This document shows positions 7,163 to 15,309 of a stretch of DNA of 64,000 nucleotides, piece by piece. Each line of letters begins with the position of its first letter. The first letter of the stretch is position 1. A model generated the notes under the pieces. It did not search any database. It was given only the letters and a program-made list of their open reading frames with translations, and was not told the DNA's origin. The translations under genes and the position numbers were made by a program. Origin of the DNA: an uncultured Dehalococcoidia bacterium (GTDB taxonomy: Bacteria; Chloroflexota; Dehalococcoidia; Lucifugimonadales; GCA-2712585); NCBI GenBank assembly GCA_951812825.1, contig OX638324.1, forward strand, positions 2,267,141 through 2,331,140. The letters are read 5' to 3'.

Positions 7163-8233
7163 ATGTGGCGTCTGACTGAAGACCACCTGGAGTCCATCGC
7201 CACCGGCGCCGCCATCCTTGGCACCGGCGGGGGCGGCAATCCCTACGTGGGCATGCTCCGTGCCCGCGAGGCCCTACGACGTTATTCTCCTGTAGACGTA
7301 CTAACCCCCGAGGAGTTGGATGAAGACGCCCGCGTAGTCTGCGTCGGCGGCATCGGAGCGCCCACGGTGGGCATCGAGAAGATGCGCGACATCCAGGCAT
7401 ACCACGCACTTCGCGCCCTTGAAGACTACGTTGGCGAGAAGGCCACGGCCCTGATTTCCAATGAAATGGGCGGCAGCAACTCCCTGGAGCCGATTATCCC
7501 CGCTTCCATCGCCGGTCTGCCCATCGTTGACGGCGACGCCATGGGCCGCGCCTTCCCCGAGCTCCAGATGAAGACTTTCTTCATCTACGGCGTTCCCTGG
7601 TACCCCCTCGCCCTGGCCGACGAGAAGGGCAACTCCGCCATCTTCCCCAAAGCCATCAGCGCCACCTGGATGGAGCGCATGGCACGCTCCGTCACCATCC
7701 AGATGGGCTGCATCGCCTGTTACGCCCTTGCGCCCATGTCGACAGACCAGATTCGACGCACCGCCGTGCCCCACACTCTATCGCTGGCCCTTTCGCTGGG
7801 CAGGGCCGTCAAGGACGCCCAGGCCCGCCACGAAGACCCCATCGACGCCATCATGTCCGTCTATCCCGGCAAGGTGCTGTTCCAGGGCAAAATCGTCGAC
7901 CTTGAACGACGCACCACAACCGGCTTCGCCCGCGGCAAAGTTGTCATCGACGGTCTCGGGGATTACGCCCCTGGCCAGATGTCCATCGAGTTCCAGAACG
8001 AGAACCTCATCGCCTCCATCGACGGGCAAGTCGTCTGCCTCGTCCCCGACCTCATCTGCGTCGTCGACACCGAGCGGGGCGAACCCATAACCACGGAGCT
8101 TCTCCGCTACGGCTTTCGAGTCACCGTCCTCGGCTTCCCCGCCCACCCCCTGCTGAAGTCCCCCCAGGCCCTGGAAGTAGTCGGCCCCAAAGCCTTCGGC
8201 TACCCCCACCAATACCTCCCCCTGGAAGTCTGA
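7163..8233 (+). CDS. DUF917 (S-methyl thiohydantoin desulfurase-like) protein
   Basis: The protein has 356 residues and starts with the family's MWRLTEDHLESIATGAAILG and the glycine-rich GTGGGGNPY. Other family-like segments are EMGGSNS, PIVDGDAMGRAFPELQM and a C-terminal FRVTVLGFPAHPLLKS. DUF917 proteins usually stand next to hydantoinase/oxoprolinase genes, as here, and one member is reported to remove sulfur from S-methyl thiohydantoin; the substrate here is unknown. The start is ATG 7163, because the upstream in-frame ATG at 7103 would translate a family B repeat. It probably acts with the following hydantoinase-A gene in cyclic amide breakdown. Confidence 0.88.
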   Translation: MWRLTEDHLESIATGAAILGTGGGGNPYVGMLRAREALRRYSPVDVLTPEELDEDARVVCVGGIGAPTVGIEKMRDIQAYHALRALEDYVGEKATALISNEMGGSNSLEPIIPASIAGLPIVDGDAMGRAFPELQMKTFFIYGVPWYPLALADEKGNSAIFPKAISATWMERMARSVTIQMGCIACYALAPMSTDQIRRTAVPHTLSLALSLGRAVKDAQARHEDPIDAIMSVYPGKVLFQGKIVDLERRTTTGFARGKVVIDGLGDYAPGQMSIEFQNENLIASIDGQVVCLVPDLICVVDTERGEPITTELLRYGFRVTVLGFPAHPLLKSPQALEVVGPKAFGYPHQYLPLEV

Positions 8234-8291
8234 AATGCCCCCAACTCTCCACCCATTCCCCTCCCCTCATCCCCCTCCCCCCCTCAACACA

Positions 8292-8330
8292 CATGTCATT
8301 CTGAGAAGGCCCCGCGACGAAGAATCTCGT
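8292..8330 (+). repeat. Family A dispersed repeat, copy 4
   Basis: The unit runs from CATGTCATTCTGAGAAGG to ACGAAGAATCTCGT. It lies between the DUF917 and hydantoinase genes. Confidence 0.9.
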
Positions 8331-8380
8331 CCCCATGACCATCCATCCCCCTCCCCCAATCCATCGGAGAACATCCCCCC

Positions 8381-9925
8381 ATGCTGACTAGAATCGGCGT
8401 AGACGTGGGCGGCACAAACACTGACGCCGTCCTAATGCAAGACGACTCCCTGCTCGCCCAGGCAAAGGTCCCCACCACAGCCGACGTCACCTCCGGCATC
8501 GAATCTTCCATCCGCGCCGTCATGCGCGACGCGAGCCCCGACGCCCAACCCTCGGCGGTGATGCTCGGCACCACCCACTTCACCAACGCCCTGCTGGAGC
8601 GTCGCAGGCTGGCCAAAACCGCCGTGATGCGCCTCTGCCTCCCCGCCACCACCCTTCTGCCTCCCCTCTGCGACTGGCCCGCCCCCCTCAAGCAGGCCAT
8701 CGGCGGCCACAGCCACATGGTCCCCGGCGGCCACGAGTTCGACGGCCGCGAAATCTCCCCCCTCGACCATGAAGAAATCCGCAACTCAGCCCTCCGAATG
8801 CGCGACGCTGGCGTCCAAGCCGTAGCCGTGAGCGGCGTCTTTTCTCCCATCGACCCCACCCACGAAGAGCAGGCCGCCGAGGTCATCCGCCAAACGGCGC
8901 CCGAACTCCGCGTCACCCTCTCCCACCAGATAGGTCGTGTGGGCATCCTCGAACGCGAAAACGCCGCCGCCCTCAACGCCTCCCTCTCCGTCGCCGCCGA
9001 AAGCATCATCCCCCGCATCCGTGGGTCCCTGGCCGCCCTCGGCCTCCACGTTCCCCTCTACCTAAGCCAGAACGACGGCACCCTCATGGACGCCGACTTC
9101 GCCACCCGCTATCCCGTCTTCACCATCGCGTCAGGGCCCACCAACAGCATGCGTGGCGCCGCCTTCCTCTCCGGCGTCCGCAACGGCATCGTCGTCGACG
9201 TGGGCGGCACATCCACCGACGCCGGCGCGCTGGTCAACGGCTTCCCTCGGGAGGCGTCCGTGTCGGTGGAGATGGCCGGTGTCCGCACCAATTTCCGCAT
9301 GCCCGACGTTACCAGCATCGCCCTCGGCGGCGGCAGCATCGTCGAGACGACGCCCCTCCGCATCGGCCCCACCAGCGTCGGCCACCGATTAACTCATGAA
9401 GCGCAAGTCTTCGGCGGAACAACCCTGACAGCCAGCGACCTTGCCGTCGCTGGCGGCTTGACCCGGATGGGCGATCCCAACGCTCTGCGCGACCTGGACC
9501 ACGACCTGGTTCAGGAAGGTCTCAGCCATATCCAAGGGATGCTTGAGGACGTGATGGATAGGGTGAAGCTCAGCCGTGGCGACGTTCCCCTGGTGCTCGT
9601 TGGTGGCGGCAGCGTACTTGTTCCCACCCCTCTCACGGGAGCGTCGGAGATAGTCAGGCCGAAACACGCAGAAGTCGCCAACGCCATCGGCGCCGCCATC
9701 GCCCAGGTGGGCGGACAGGTGGAGAAGGTCTACTCCCTCGCCGAAATGTCCCGCGAAGAAGCCCTCGCCGACGCCCGCACAACCGCCACCCGCCAGGCCA
9801 TAGCCGCCGGCGCCGACCCCGCCACCATTGAAATCGTCGAAGTCGAAGAAATCCCCCTCACCTACCTCCCCAGCAACGCCACCCGCATCCGCACCAAAGC
9901 CGTGGGGGATCTGGGGGTTGGCTAA
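8381..9925 (+). CDS. Hydantoinase/oxoprolinase A-type subunit
   Basis: The protein has 514 residues, with an N-terminal HyuA domain starting RIGVDVGGTNTDAV and a second phosphate-binding motif VVDVGGTSTDAG near residue 270. Together these mark the actin-like ATPase fold of hydantoinase A / 5-oxoprolinase. The family hydrolyses cyclic amides, often with ATP, and usually has a HyuB partner. No HyuB is adjacent; the DUF917 gene upstream is the other common companion. The C-terminus is repetitive in Ala, Thr and Glu. The ribosome binding site before ATG 8381 is weak. The substrate is unknown. Confidence 0.9.
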   Translation: MLTRIGVDVGGTNTDAVLMQDDSLLAQAKVPTTADVTSGIESSIRAVMRDASPDAQPSAVMLGTTHFTNALLERRRLAKTAVMRLCLPATTLLPPLCDWPAPLKQAIGGHSHMVPGGHEFDGREISPLDHEEIRNSALRMRDAGVQAVAVSGVFSPIDPTHEEQAAEVIRQTAPELRVTLSHQIGRVGILERENAAALNASLSVAAESIIPRIRGSLAALGLHVPLYLSQNDGTLMDADFATRYPVFTIASGPTNSMRGAAFLSGVRNGIVVDVGGTSTDAGALVNGFPREASVSVEMAGVRTNFRMPDVTSIALGGGSIVETTPLRIGPTSVGHRLTHEAQVFGGTTLTASDLAVAGGLTRMGDPNALRDLDHDLVQEGLSHIQGMLEDVMDRVKLSRGDVPLVLVGGGSVLVPTPLTGASEIVRPKHAEVANAIGAAIAQVGGQVEKVYSLAEMSREEALADARTTATRQAIAAGADPATIEIVEVEEIPLTYLPSNATRIRTKAVGDLGVG

Positions 9926-9938
9926 CTGCAACCCCCAG
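9911..9938 (+). terminator. Hairpin at the end of the hydantoinase gene
   Basis: CTGGGGGTTG and CAACCCCCAG form a perfect 10-bp stem with an 8-base loop, overlapping the stop codon at 9923-9925. No T-run follows, so intrinsic termination is uncertain. Confidence 0.5.
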
Positions 9939-9946
9939 ATGCTCAC

Positions 9947-9974
9947 CCGTAGGGGAGGTTCGCGAATTGTCCTG
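9947..9974 (+). repeat. Family B palindromic repeat, copy 4
   Basis: CCGTAGGGGAGGTTCGCGAA then TTGTCCT is a decayed copy. It marks the left side of the lower-GC islet. Confidence 0.65.
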
Positions 9975-10016
9975 AAAACTGCGGGGTGATTGCCGCGAGT
10001 TGAGGTGGGATTACCT

Positions 10017-11939
10017 TTAGGATTGCTCCAAGTTTTCGACTTCCTCCGCGTTGATATGTACACCGTTGCTCAACTTCTCAATGGTTCTAGTTGAGGAGGG
10101 TACCTCCGCCTGAATTCCAAGCGTTTCCTTCACCAAATTAAGTACCAATGCGAAGGACTGGAAGTCCTCTGCAGTTCCATTCGTGCACAGCCAATCACAA
10201 AGATTGGTTTTTTCATTTTCGTTGATTGACCACTCTTCGGGAACTGGATGAGGCTCTCCCCGTATTGTTTGGATACGCCCAGGATCAATGTCTATGAATG
10301 CCGGTTTGTATTGCAACGCCTTGTCGAGCGTAGCCTTAGGAAACAGGTTTTCGATGCCCTTCGCTAAAGGATTGTTAGGCTGACGTATAATGGACCGTCG
10401 GTAAAGGTTTCCTCTATTGCGTGGCTCAATATTCACATCACAGTCATACAGGAGCAGGACGCGCTGGAGAATTATGGAGGGTAATGGAGCCTTAAAGTGA
10501 TTCCATATATTGGTCAAGTCCTTGTCCCCACCGCCATCCTTCACGTCAACTTGCTGGAGAATGCTCTCCTGACCCAGTAGTTGCGCCGCTCTTTGCAAAT
10601 ACTTCTTGCCAGTCTTGCCTTCCACAAAAACAATAGGTTTCTGTGAATTCTCAATTGCCGCCTGAACATCATCATTGAATGTTCGTGTGGTGGTAAGAGC
10701 ACGGTATGCTTCTCCAAATTCACTAAACTTCTCCGGGCTGATCTGGTGCCCCTGTGGCAATCGATAAAGACCGAAACCATCCTCTCCAAATGCTTTCTGC
10801 ATGCCCAACACGAAGAGGGGAGAATGAGTGGTTACAATAAACTGTACCTTAGGGAACATCTTTATCAAATTGGGCAGAACTTCGTATTGGTGGGTCGCAT
10901 GCAGGTGCAGGTCAATTTCATCTACAACTACGATTCCTCGTACTTCTGCCATTCGAGAAAAAGGGGCACCACACAAGTCAAAGTCACGTAGGATTGAAAG
11001 AAATAGGTTCAGAAGTGAAGTTTCTCCACTTGATAGCTGGAAGATATTTGGAACTATCTGCCCAGTTGGGTCTAAAATGAGGCTGACTACTCGATTCTTT
11101 CTTGTTCCGATGCCAAATCTGATCTTATGCTCTCGCATGATCGTTCGGATTACTCGGAGTGCAACTCGGTACAAGGCAGTTGCGGCGCCTCGATATCCCA
11201 TTAACACCGGGAGGGGAATCGCGGTAGCTCTATTAGCGACAGGGACGTTCATGTTTTGTGTGTGGATTTCCAAGACTGCTCTATCATAGAGTAGATCAAA
11301 AAGCCAATTCTGATTGTCATGTAGCGGGGACAATGTAATTACTTCACGCTCTGTGTGGCCCTGCATATGCTTAAGGTCCATGTATTGGGCCTGGGCTTTC
11401 AAGTTTTCTTCATTCAACCAGGCCGGCTCTTCAAAGCGATTGTGTGGGAGATACAGTACACAGTTCTTGTCAAATATTGTTTCGATCTCTTTCGGGCTGT
11501 TGCCGCGAGGATTAATGTTTGTATCATATTTGTCGTTCTCATGGGGACTTAGCTTTTCCCACAAGGGTTGGGCAGCAGTCCCTGTCATGCCTGCAGGAGC
11601 GTCGGGATACTCTCGTTTATCCTTCTGCGTTCTTATTTCGCTCACAAAGAGGGAGCCATCGAAATCTACTCTTCCAAAGTAGTACTCACATCGTGACTTG
11701 ATGTAAGAACTACTGCGGAGTTTGTAAACCTTGCCGATATCCACTTCTGGGGTTTCCGGATATGCTACACTCTTGGCCGTAAGCAGCCCGTTCACGATAT
11801 GGGGTAGCAGTATGCTTTTCCCGGAACCGTTCTCCCCTACTAGGACGACAGGTAGTGGGGTCTCACCATTAAAGGGGAATTCAATGTCTAACTTCTCGAT
11901 TGGCCCATAGTTGATAAGTTGTATACGCTTTGCGTACAT
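10017..11939 (-). CDS. OLD-like ATPase with C-terminal TOPRIM domain
   Basis: The protein has 640 residues. An ABC-type ATPase has Walker A GENGSGKS (35-42), signature LSSGETSLLN and Walker B VVVDEIDLHLHATHQ, followed by TTHSPLF. The C-terminal third has TOPRIM features: IVFVEGKTGKKYL, then LLLYDCDVN (DxD). This order fits OLD-family ATP-dependent nucleases, known from P2 phage exclusion and related defence systems. No UvrD-like helicase or second nuclease is adjacent, so a class 1-like stand-alone OLD is the best match. Base composition is clearly lower in GC than its neighbours, suggesting acquisition by transfer. A role in phage or plasmid defence is inferred. Confidence 0.85.
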   Translation of the reverse strand: MYAKRIQLINYGPIEKLDIEFPFNGETPLPVVLVGENGSGKSILLPHIVNGLLTAKSVAYPETPEVDIGKVYKLRSSSYIKSRCEYYFGRVDFDGSLFVSEIRTQKDKREYPDAPAGMTGTAAQPLWEKLSPHENDKYDTNINPRGNSPKEIETIFDKNCVLYLPHNRFEEPAWLNEENLKAQAQYMDLKHMQGHTEREVITLSPLHDNQNWLFDLLYDRAVLEIHTQNMNVPVANRATAIPLPVLMGYRGAATALYRVALRVIRTIMREHKIRFGIGTRKNRVVSLILDPTGQIVPNIFQLSSGETSLLNLFLSILRDFDLCGAPFSRMAEVRGIVVVDEIDLHLHATHQYEVLPNLIKMFPKVQFIVTTHSPLFVLGMQKAFGEDGFGLYRLPQGHQISPEKFSEFGEAYRALTTTRTFNDDVQAAIENSQKPIVFVEGKTGKKYLQRAAQLLGQESILQQVDVKDGGGDKDLTNIWNHFKAPLPSIILQRVLLLYDCDVNIEPRNRGNLYRRSIIRQPNNPLAKGIENLFPKATLDKALQYKPAFIDIDPGRIQTIRGEPHPVPEEWSINENEKTNLCDWLCTNGTAEDFQSFALVLNLVKETLGIQAEVPSSTRTIEKLSNGVHINAEEVENLEQS

Positions 11940-12037
11940 TGATCACTCCACGAGCAACCACATTTTAGGATTCACACTAAGCCGTTTTGGAAGCAGGACA
12001 TCTCCCGCCCTCTGCCTCGTAAACCCCACCCCCTCGC

Positions 12038-12319
12038 TCACTCCGCGTACATCTCCCCGGTCATTTGACGCAGCATTGTCGCTTCGTTGGCAGAGATACG
12101 GTCTATGCGACGACTCAGACGCTGCTTGGAGATAGTTCTAATCTGGTCAACTGCAATCTCAGCGGCCTGTCCCGCGCATTGGATTTGAAGACGCCCTCGC
12201 CAGCGGGGATGCAGCCTAGAGGTTAGCGGACAGACTACTACCGTGTTGAGAAGCCGGTTCATCTCATCGCGGCTCACCACTACCACCGGCCTGACCTTAC
12301 TGATCTCACTGCCTACCAC
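12038..12319 (-). pseudogene. MazF/PemK-like toxin, N-terminally truncated
   Basis: The 93-residue frame has the MazF core (GSEISKVRPVVVVS, then VVVCPLTSR, and AVDQIRTISKQRL). MazF-type toxins cleave mRNA. The first beta strand, usually like 'MxRGDIWxADLNP', is broken. Reading upstream in frame gives only IADLNPV before a TAG stop, while MAYR, a plausible original start, lies in the antitoxin frame. A loss of about 13 bases would explain this. A GTG at 12319 could still start a shortened protein lacking the strand that carries the loop after RGD. It is probably inactive, but this is not certain. It lies directly downstream of the AbrB-like antitoxin. Confidence 0.7.
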
Positions 12320-12333
12320 AGGATTAAGGTCCG

Positions 12334-12624
12334 CTATCTATACGCCATACCTCCGTGGAAAGGAGACCGTGAATCCAGTCCGTCGCCCACGACGGCTTCG
12401 AAGTCACTCCAGTCCTCCGATTCCTCGGCCATGGCGCGATACGTTTCTTCCCAAGACAGTTTATTCTTTTCCTTGCCGCGCAATACAATGCTCTCTTCCA
12501 ACTCTTCCATCGTCAGACGGTCGCTCCATCCATACTTGTCCAAAATCGCCTTGGGTATCCGGATGCCCTTGGAGTTGCCGATGGCAATCAGATTAACTTC
12601 CCTGGATTGCGACGATTGATTCAT
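12334..12624 (-). CDS. AbrB/MazE-type antitoxin
   Basis: The 96-residue protein has an N-terminal swapped-hairpin DNA-binding domain (VNLIAIGNSKGIRIPKAIL, then EESIVLRG) and an acidic C-terminus (EESEDWSDFEAVVGD) of the kind that wraps the toxin. Start ATG 12624 is chosen because GGAGG lies 8 bases before it; a longer frame begins at 12651. The C-terminal codons (GMAYR) run over the apparent remains of the toxin start. It should repress its own promoter, which carries AT-rich repeats at about 12657-12674. It completes a low-GC islet with the OLD-like gene. Confidence 0.85.
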   Translation of the reverse strand: MNQSSQSREVNLIAIGNSKGIRIPKAILDKYGWSDRLTMEELEESIVLRGKEKNKLSWEETYRAMAEESEDWSDFEAVVGDGLDSRSPFHGGMAYR

Positions 12625-12656
12625 GCCCTTCGCCTCCCTCGTGACATCCAATCGCG

Positions 12657-12674
12657 TAATTATAGAAATTATAC
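12657..12674 (-). promoter_or_regulatory. Putative antitoxin promoter/operator
   Basis: Read on the minus strand this is TGTATAATTTCTATAATTA, with two TATAAT units and partial inverted symmetry. TTGACG lies upstream. It is well placed for the AbrB-like gene and as an autoregulatory operator, though no binding site is known. Confidence 0.45.
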
Positions 12675-12766
12675 ATTCTCGCCGGCGTCAACTCCCACGA
12701 ATCCCAATTGCCTGACAAGCACAAAGCTCGCCGAGTCCGACTCAATCGGTCCAGCCCCACTCCCCC

Positions 12767-14038
12767 CTAAACCCCAAAAACCTCCCGAAACCGGCGCTCG
12801 CTCCGAAACGGCCCCACCACCGCCAGGTTCATCCGCTTCTCGTCCACCAACTCCCCCGCCACCCGGTTAACGTCCTCCAGTGTCACCCCTTCGATGGCCG
12901 ACACCACCTCCTCCACCGTCGACACCTGGTTCAGCAGCAATTCCTGCCCCCCCTGCCACATCGCCACGCTGCGAGTGTCCTCCATCCGCAGCATGATCCG
13001 CCCCTTGGAATACTCTCGCGCCTTCTCCAGCTCCCGCTCCGAGAACCCCTCCCGCAGCGCCGAAAGCTGCCCCATGATGGCCTCCAACGACTTCCGGCTT
13101 CGGGAAGGCTCCGACCCGCAGTACACGACCAGCGACCCGCAGTCCCGAAACTGGCTCAGTGAGCTGTGAACATCGTAGGCCAGCCCCTGCTTCTCCCGAA
13201 TTTCCAGGAACAGCCGGCTGCTCATCCCCTCTCCCAGCATGATGTTCACCAGGCTCTGCGCGTACCTGTCCGGGTGGTCCAGCGGCAGCGCGGGCATCCC
13301 CACGCAGATGTGCGCCTGCTCCGCCTTCTTGTATTCGACCCGGATCGCCGCTTCCTTCTGACCAAGCGTCACCGGCGACCACGACATCGTGTCGCGTCGT
13401 TTCCAGCCGGAGGTCACGCCCTCTATCTCCTCCAGCACCTCCTCGTGGGAAACGCCGCCCGCTACGGAAATCACCACGTTGGATGGCCCGTACTGCTTCT
13501 GCATCAACGCAACCAGGTCGTCGCGGGTGATCGCGTTCACCGAGTCGGGCGTACCCCCCACGTCGCGGCCCATGGGCTGGTCCGGCCACAGCATCTCATC
13601 CATCAGCAGGTCCACCCGGTGCGTCGGATAGTCGTTGCTCATCCGCAGCTCTTCCAGGATGACCTGACGCTCCTTCTCCATCTCGTCCGAGTCCAGCAGT
13701 GGATTCAGCACCATGTCAAGCAGCACCGCCAGCGACCGCCGGAAGTGGGGCTTGGCCACCTTGCACCAGTAGATGGTTATCTCCCGGTCCGTGCTCGCGT
13801 TCATCACCCCGCCCACGCCTTCGATGGCCTCGCTGATGTCCTGCGCCTTCGGCCAGTTCTTTGTGCCCTTGAACAGCAGGTGCTCGAGGAAATGGGTGGA
13901 ACCCGCCGTTTCGTTGGGCTCGTAACGGGAACCCACGCCCACGAACAGCGCCAGCGTCACCGAATAGGTGTGGGGCATATTGGACGTGAGGACGCGCAGA
14001 CCGTTGTCCAGCGCCGTGCTCTTGTGGTCTAGACTCAT
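12767..14038 (-). CDS. M16-family zinc peptidase
   Basis: The 423-residue protein is a pitrilysin/processing-peptidase-type enzyme. It has the inverted zinc motif HFLEH at residues 49-53 (THFLEHLLFKGT), a downstream EELRMSNDYPTHRVDLL region that supplies the third ligand, and the C-terminal half-domain (LGEGMSSRLFLEIREKQGLAYDV). It degrades short peptides or processed leaders. No signal peptide is seen, so it is likely cytoplasmic. The length matches single-unit bacterial M16B enzymes. It lies 24 bases after the metallo-beta-lactamase gene in the same direction. Confidence 0.93.
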   Translation of the reverse strand: MSLDHKSTALDNGLRVLTSNMPHTYSVTLALFVGVGSRYEPNETAGSTHFLEHLLFKGTKNWPKAQDISEAIEGVGGVMNASTDREITIYWCKVAKPHFRRSLAVLLDMVLNPLLDSDEMEKERQVILEELRMSNDYPTHRVDLLMDEMLWPDQPMGRDVGGTPDSVNAITRDDLVALMQKQYGPSNVVISVAGGVSHEEVLEEIEGVTSGWKRRDTMSWSPVTLGQKEAAIRVEYKKAEQAHICVGMPALPLDHPDRYAQSLVNIMLGEGMSSRLFLEIREKQGLAYDVHSSLSQFRDCGSLVVYCGSEPSRSRKSLEAIMGQLSALREGFSERELEKAREYSKGRIMLRMEDTRSVAMWQGGQELLLNQVSTVEEVVSAIEGVTLEDVNRVAGELVDEKRMNLAVVGPFRSERRFREVFGV

Positions 14039-14062
14039 GGAGGCTTCAGACGCTCGCGATCG

Positions 14063-14707
14063 CTAGCTGGTCAGCCAGGCAATTTCGCCGTGCAGGTCTT
14101 CCGGATGGGGCTTGGAATCGAAGACGGCAAACTCCTCCTTGGCCGCGCCGATGGTCGTGTCCCCCCCGTGGCCGGGGTAGACGTTGGTGTCCTCCGGCAG
14201 CACGAGAAGTCGGGACGTAATGCTCTCCACCAGCTGACGAAAAGCCTCCGGCGAACGGCTGGCGCCGGGCCCGCCGGGGAACAGGGTGTCGCCTGAAAAG
14301 AGATGCTTGCCCGTCAGCAGGCAGACCGCGCCGGGCGTGTGCCCAGGCGTGAACATCACCTTCAGGCTCACGTCCCCCACCTGGATCGTGTCCCCGTCCT
14401 TGAGGAAGAAGTCGGCGTCACCCGAGGAAAGATTGGGCTCGTCCTCTTTGTGGATGCCCAATTCCTTGCCCGTGCCGCTCTTCATCTCTCGCACCCCTGC
14501 TATGTGGTCCCCGTGGCCGTGGGTAATCAGAATGGCCTTGATTTTGGCGTCGCCGATCTCGTTAAGCAGCTTTTCCGGCTCACCGGGGGCGTCGATGATG
14601 ACGGCCTCGCCGGTGTTGGGACACCGCACAATGTAGCTGTTGTTGTCCATGTAGGTCATGTGGGGCACCTTGTATATCTGGACCTCGCCGTCGTAGTGCA
14701 GGGGCAT
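14063..14707 (-). CDS. Metallo-beta-lactamase-fold hydrolase (glyoxalase II-like)
   Basis: The 214-residue protein has the HGHGDH metal motif (THGHGDHIAGV), VMFTPGHTPGAVCLL with the third histidine, and FSGDTLFPGGPG with the bridging aspartate. This is the layout of hydroxyacylglutathione hydrolase-like enzymes, which hydrolyse thioesters. The C-terminal substrate domain of true glyoxalase II is missing or short, so the thiol partner is not known. GGAGGAAGC before ATG 14707 supports the start. It leads a two-gene unit with the M16 peptidase. Confidence 0.92.
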   Translation of the reverse strand: MPLHYDGEVQIYKVPHMTYMDNNSYIVRCPNTGEAVIIDAPGEPEKLLNEIGDAKIKAILITHGHGDHIAGVREMKSGTGKELGIHKEDEPNLSSGDADFFLKDGDTIQVGDVSLKVMFTPGHTPGAVCLLTGKHLFSGDTLFPGGPGASRSPEAFRQLVESITSRLLVLPEDTNVYPGHGGDTTIGAAKEEFAVFDSKPHPEDLHGEIAWLTS

Positions 14708-14774
14708 GCTTCCTCCCGAAAAAGAACTGCAATCAATCGTAGCAAATTAGGGTCGAAATTGAAACTGCGCCCCA

Positions 14775-14824
14775 CCCTTCTTCACCCTTCCCCCTCGACG
14801 GGGGAAGGTTTGGATGGGGGTGAT
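14775..14824 (+). repeat. Family C repeat, copy 2
   Basis: CACCCTTCCCCCTCGACGGG, then GGAAGGTTTGGATGGGGGTGA. The stem CTTCCCCC/GGGGGAAG is preserved. Confidence 0.75.
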
Positions 14825-15068
14825 CCTCTTCCCCACTGCCTCCCTCTCGTCATTTCTGCACTCCCACCCCAATTCCCGCGACGACGAGAACCCATCCCCA
14901 CCTCCCCCACTGACATCTTCTCCTTGCCACAAAGCAACCAACCCTGCTATCCTTTCCCCATGAATAGAACGTACATACCCCAACCCTTAGCCCGATGGTA
15001 CATCCCGGTCGATAGCAATGGTACGCCGTATCAATTCTTACCCCCATTTTCTCCGCAAAATTCCCAAT

Positions 15069-15190
15069 AACGAGTACGAGTCCCCTAAATCTAGAAAATC
15101 GTGCCTGCAACATTACATAAGCGCCACAAAACGAGTAGGCTCGTTACTCAAAACGAGTCAACTCCACGCCTGGCCGATTCGAAACGAGCC
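15069..15190. promoter_or_regulatory. AACGAGT motif cluster upstream of lysA
   Basis: AACGAG occurs at 15069, 15130, 15152 and 15183, with ACGAGT following directly at 15076. At 15130-15145 it forms AACGAG-TAGG-CTCGTT, a perfect inverted repeat. At 15155-15164 GAGT-CA-ACTC is another dyad. This density suggests binding sites for a regulator of the downstream lysA gene; the protein is not known. Confidence 0.45.
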
Positions 15191-15309
15191 CACTCGCTCC
15201 CCCCTCGTATTACAGAATGAGTCTCACTAACCCAACCCTGACAATTCTCCCGCTTGACACCCCCAATTTCCCCTACCTAAGATTAGTGCACCATTTAGGA
15301 GGAACGCCC

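Larger units (their letters stand above)
14708..15309. other. Long intergenic region with repeats and motif cluster
   Basis: No convincing gene is visible in this ~600-base stretch. It holds a family C repeat (about 14775-14824), a fragment like the recO-tail repeat (14862-14893), and a cluster of AACGAGT motifs (15069-15190). The lysA ribosome binding site TAGGAGG (about 15296-15302) is at the right end. A frame reading into lysA from 15217 has no start signal of its own. Confidence 0.7.

Noticed and set aside
10017-11939. Gabija, PARIS or retron ATPase
   Set aside because: No helicase (GajB), separate AriB-type gene or reverse transcriptase/ncRNA accompanies it; a stand-alone OLD-like protein fits better.
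13166-14032. Long plus-strand frame opposite the M16 peptidase
   Set aside because: It mirrors the real gene on the other strand; composition is His/Arg-rich nonsense without domains.
15130-15145. Inverted AACGAG pair as a terminator or tRNA part
   Set aside because: The stem is only 6 bp with no T-run and no tRNA arms around it; a protein-binding dyad is more plausible.
15217-15309. N-terminal extension of LysA
   Set aside because: There is no ribosome binding site at 15217, whereas TAGGAGG precedes the internal ATG at 15310 with proper spacing.
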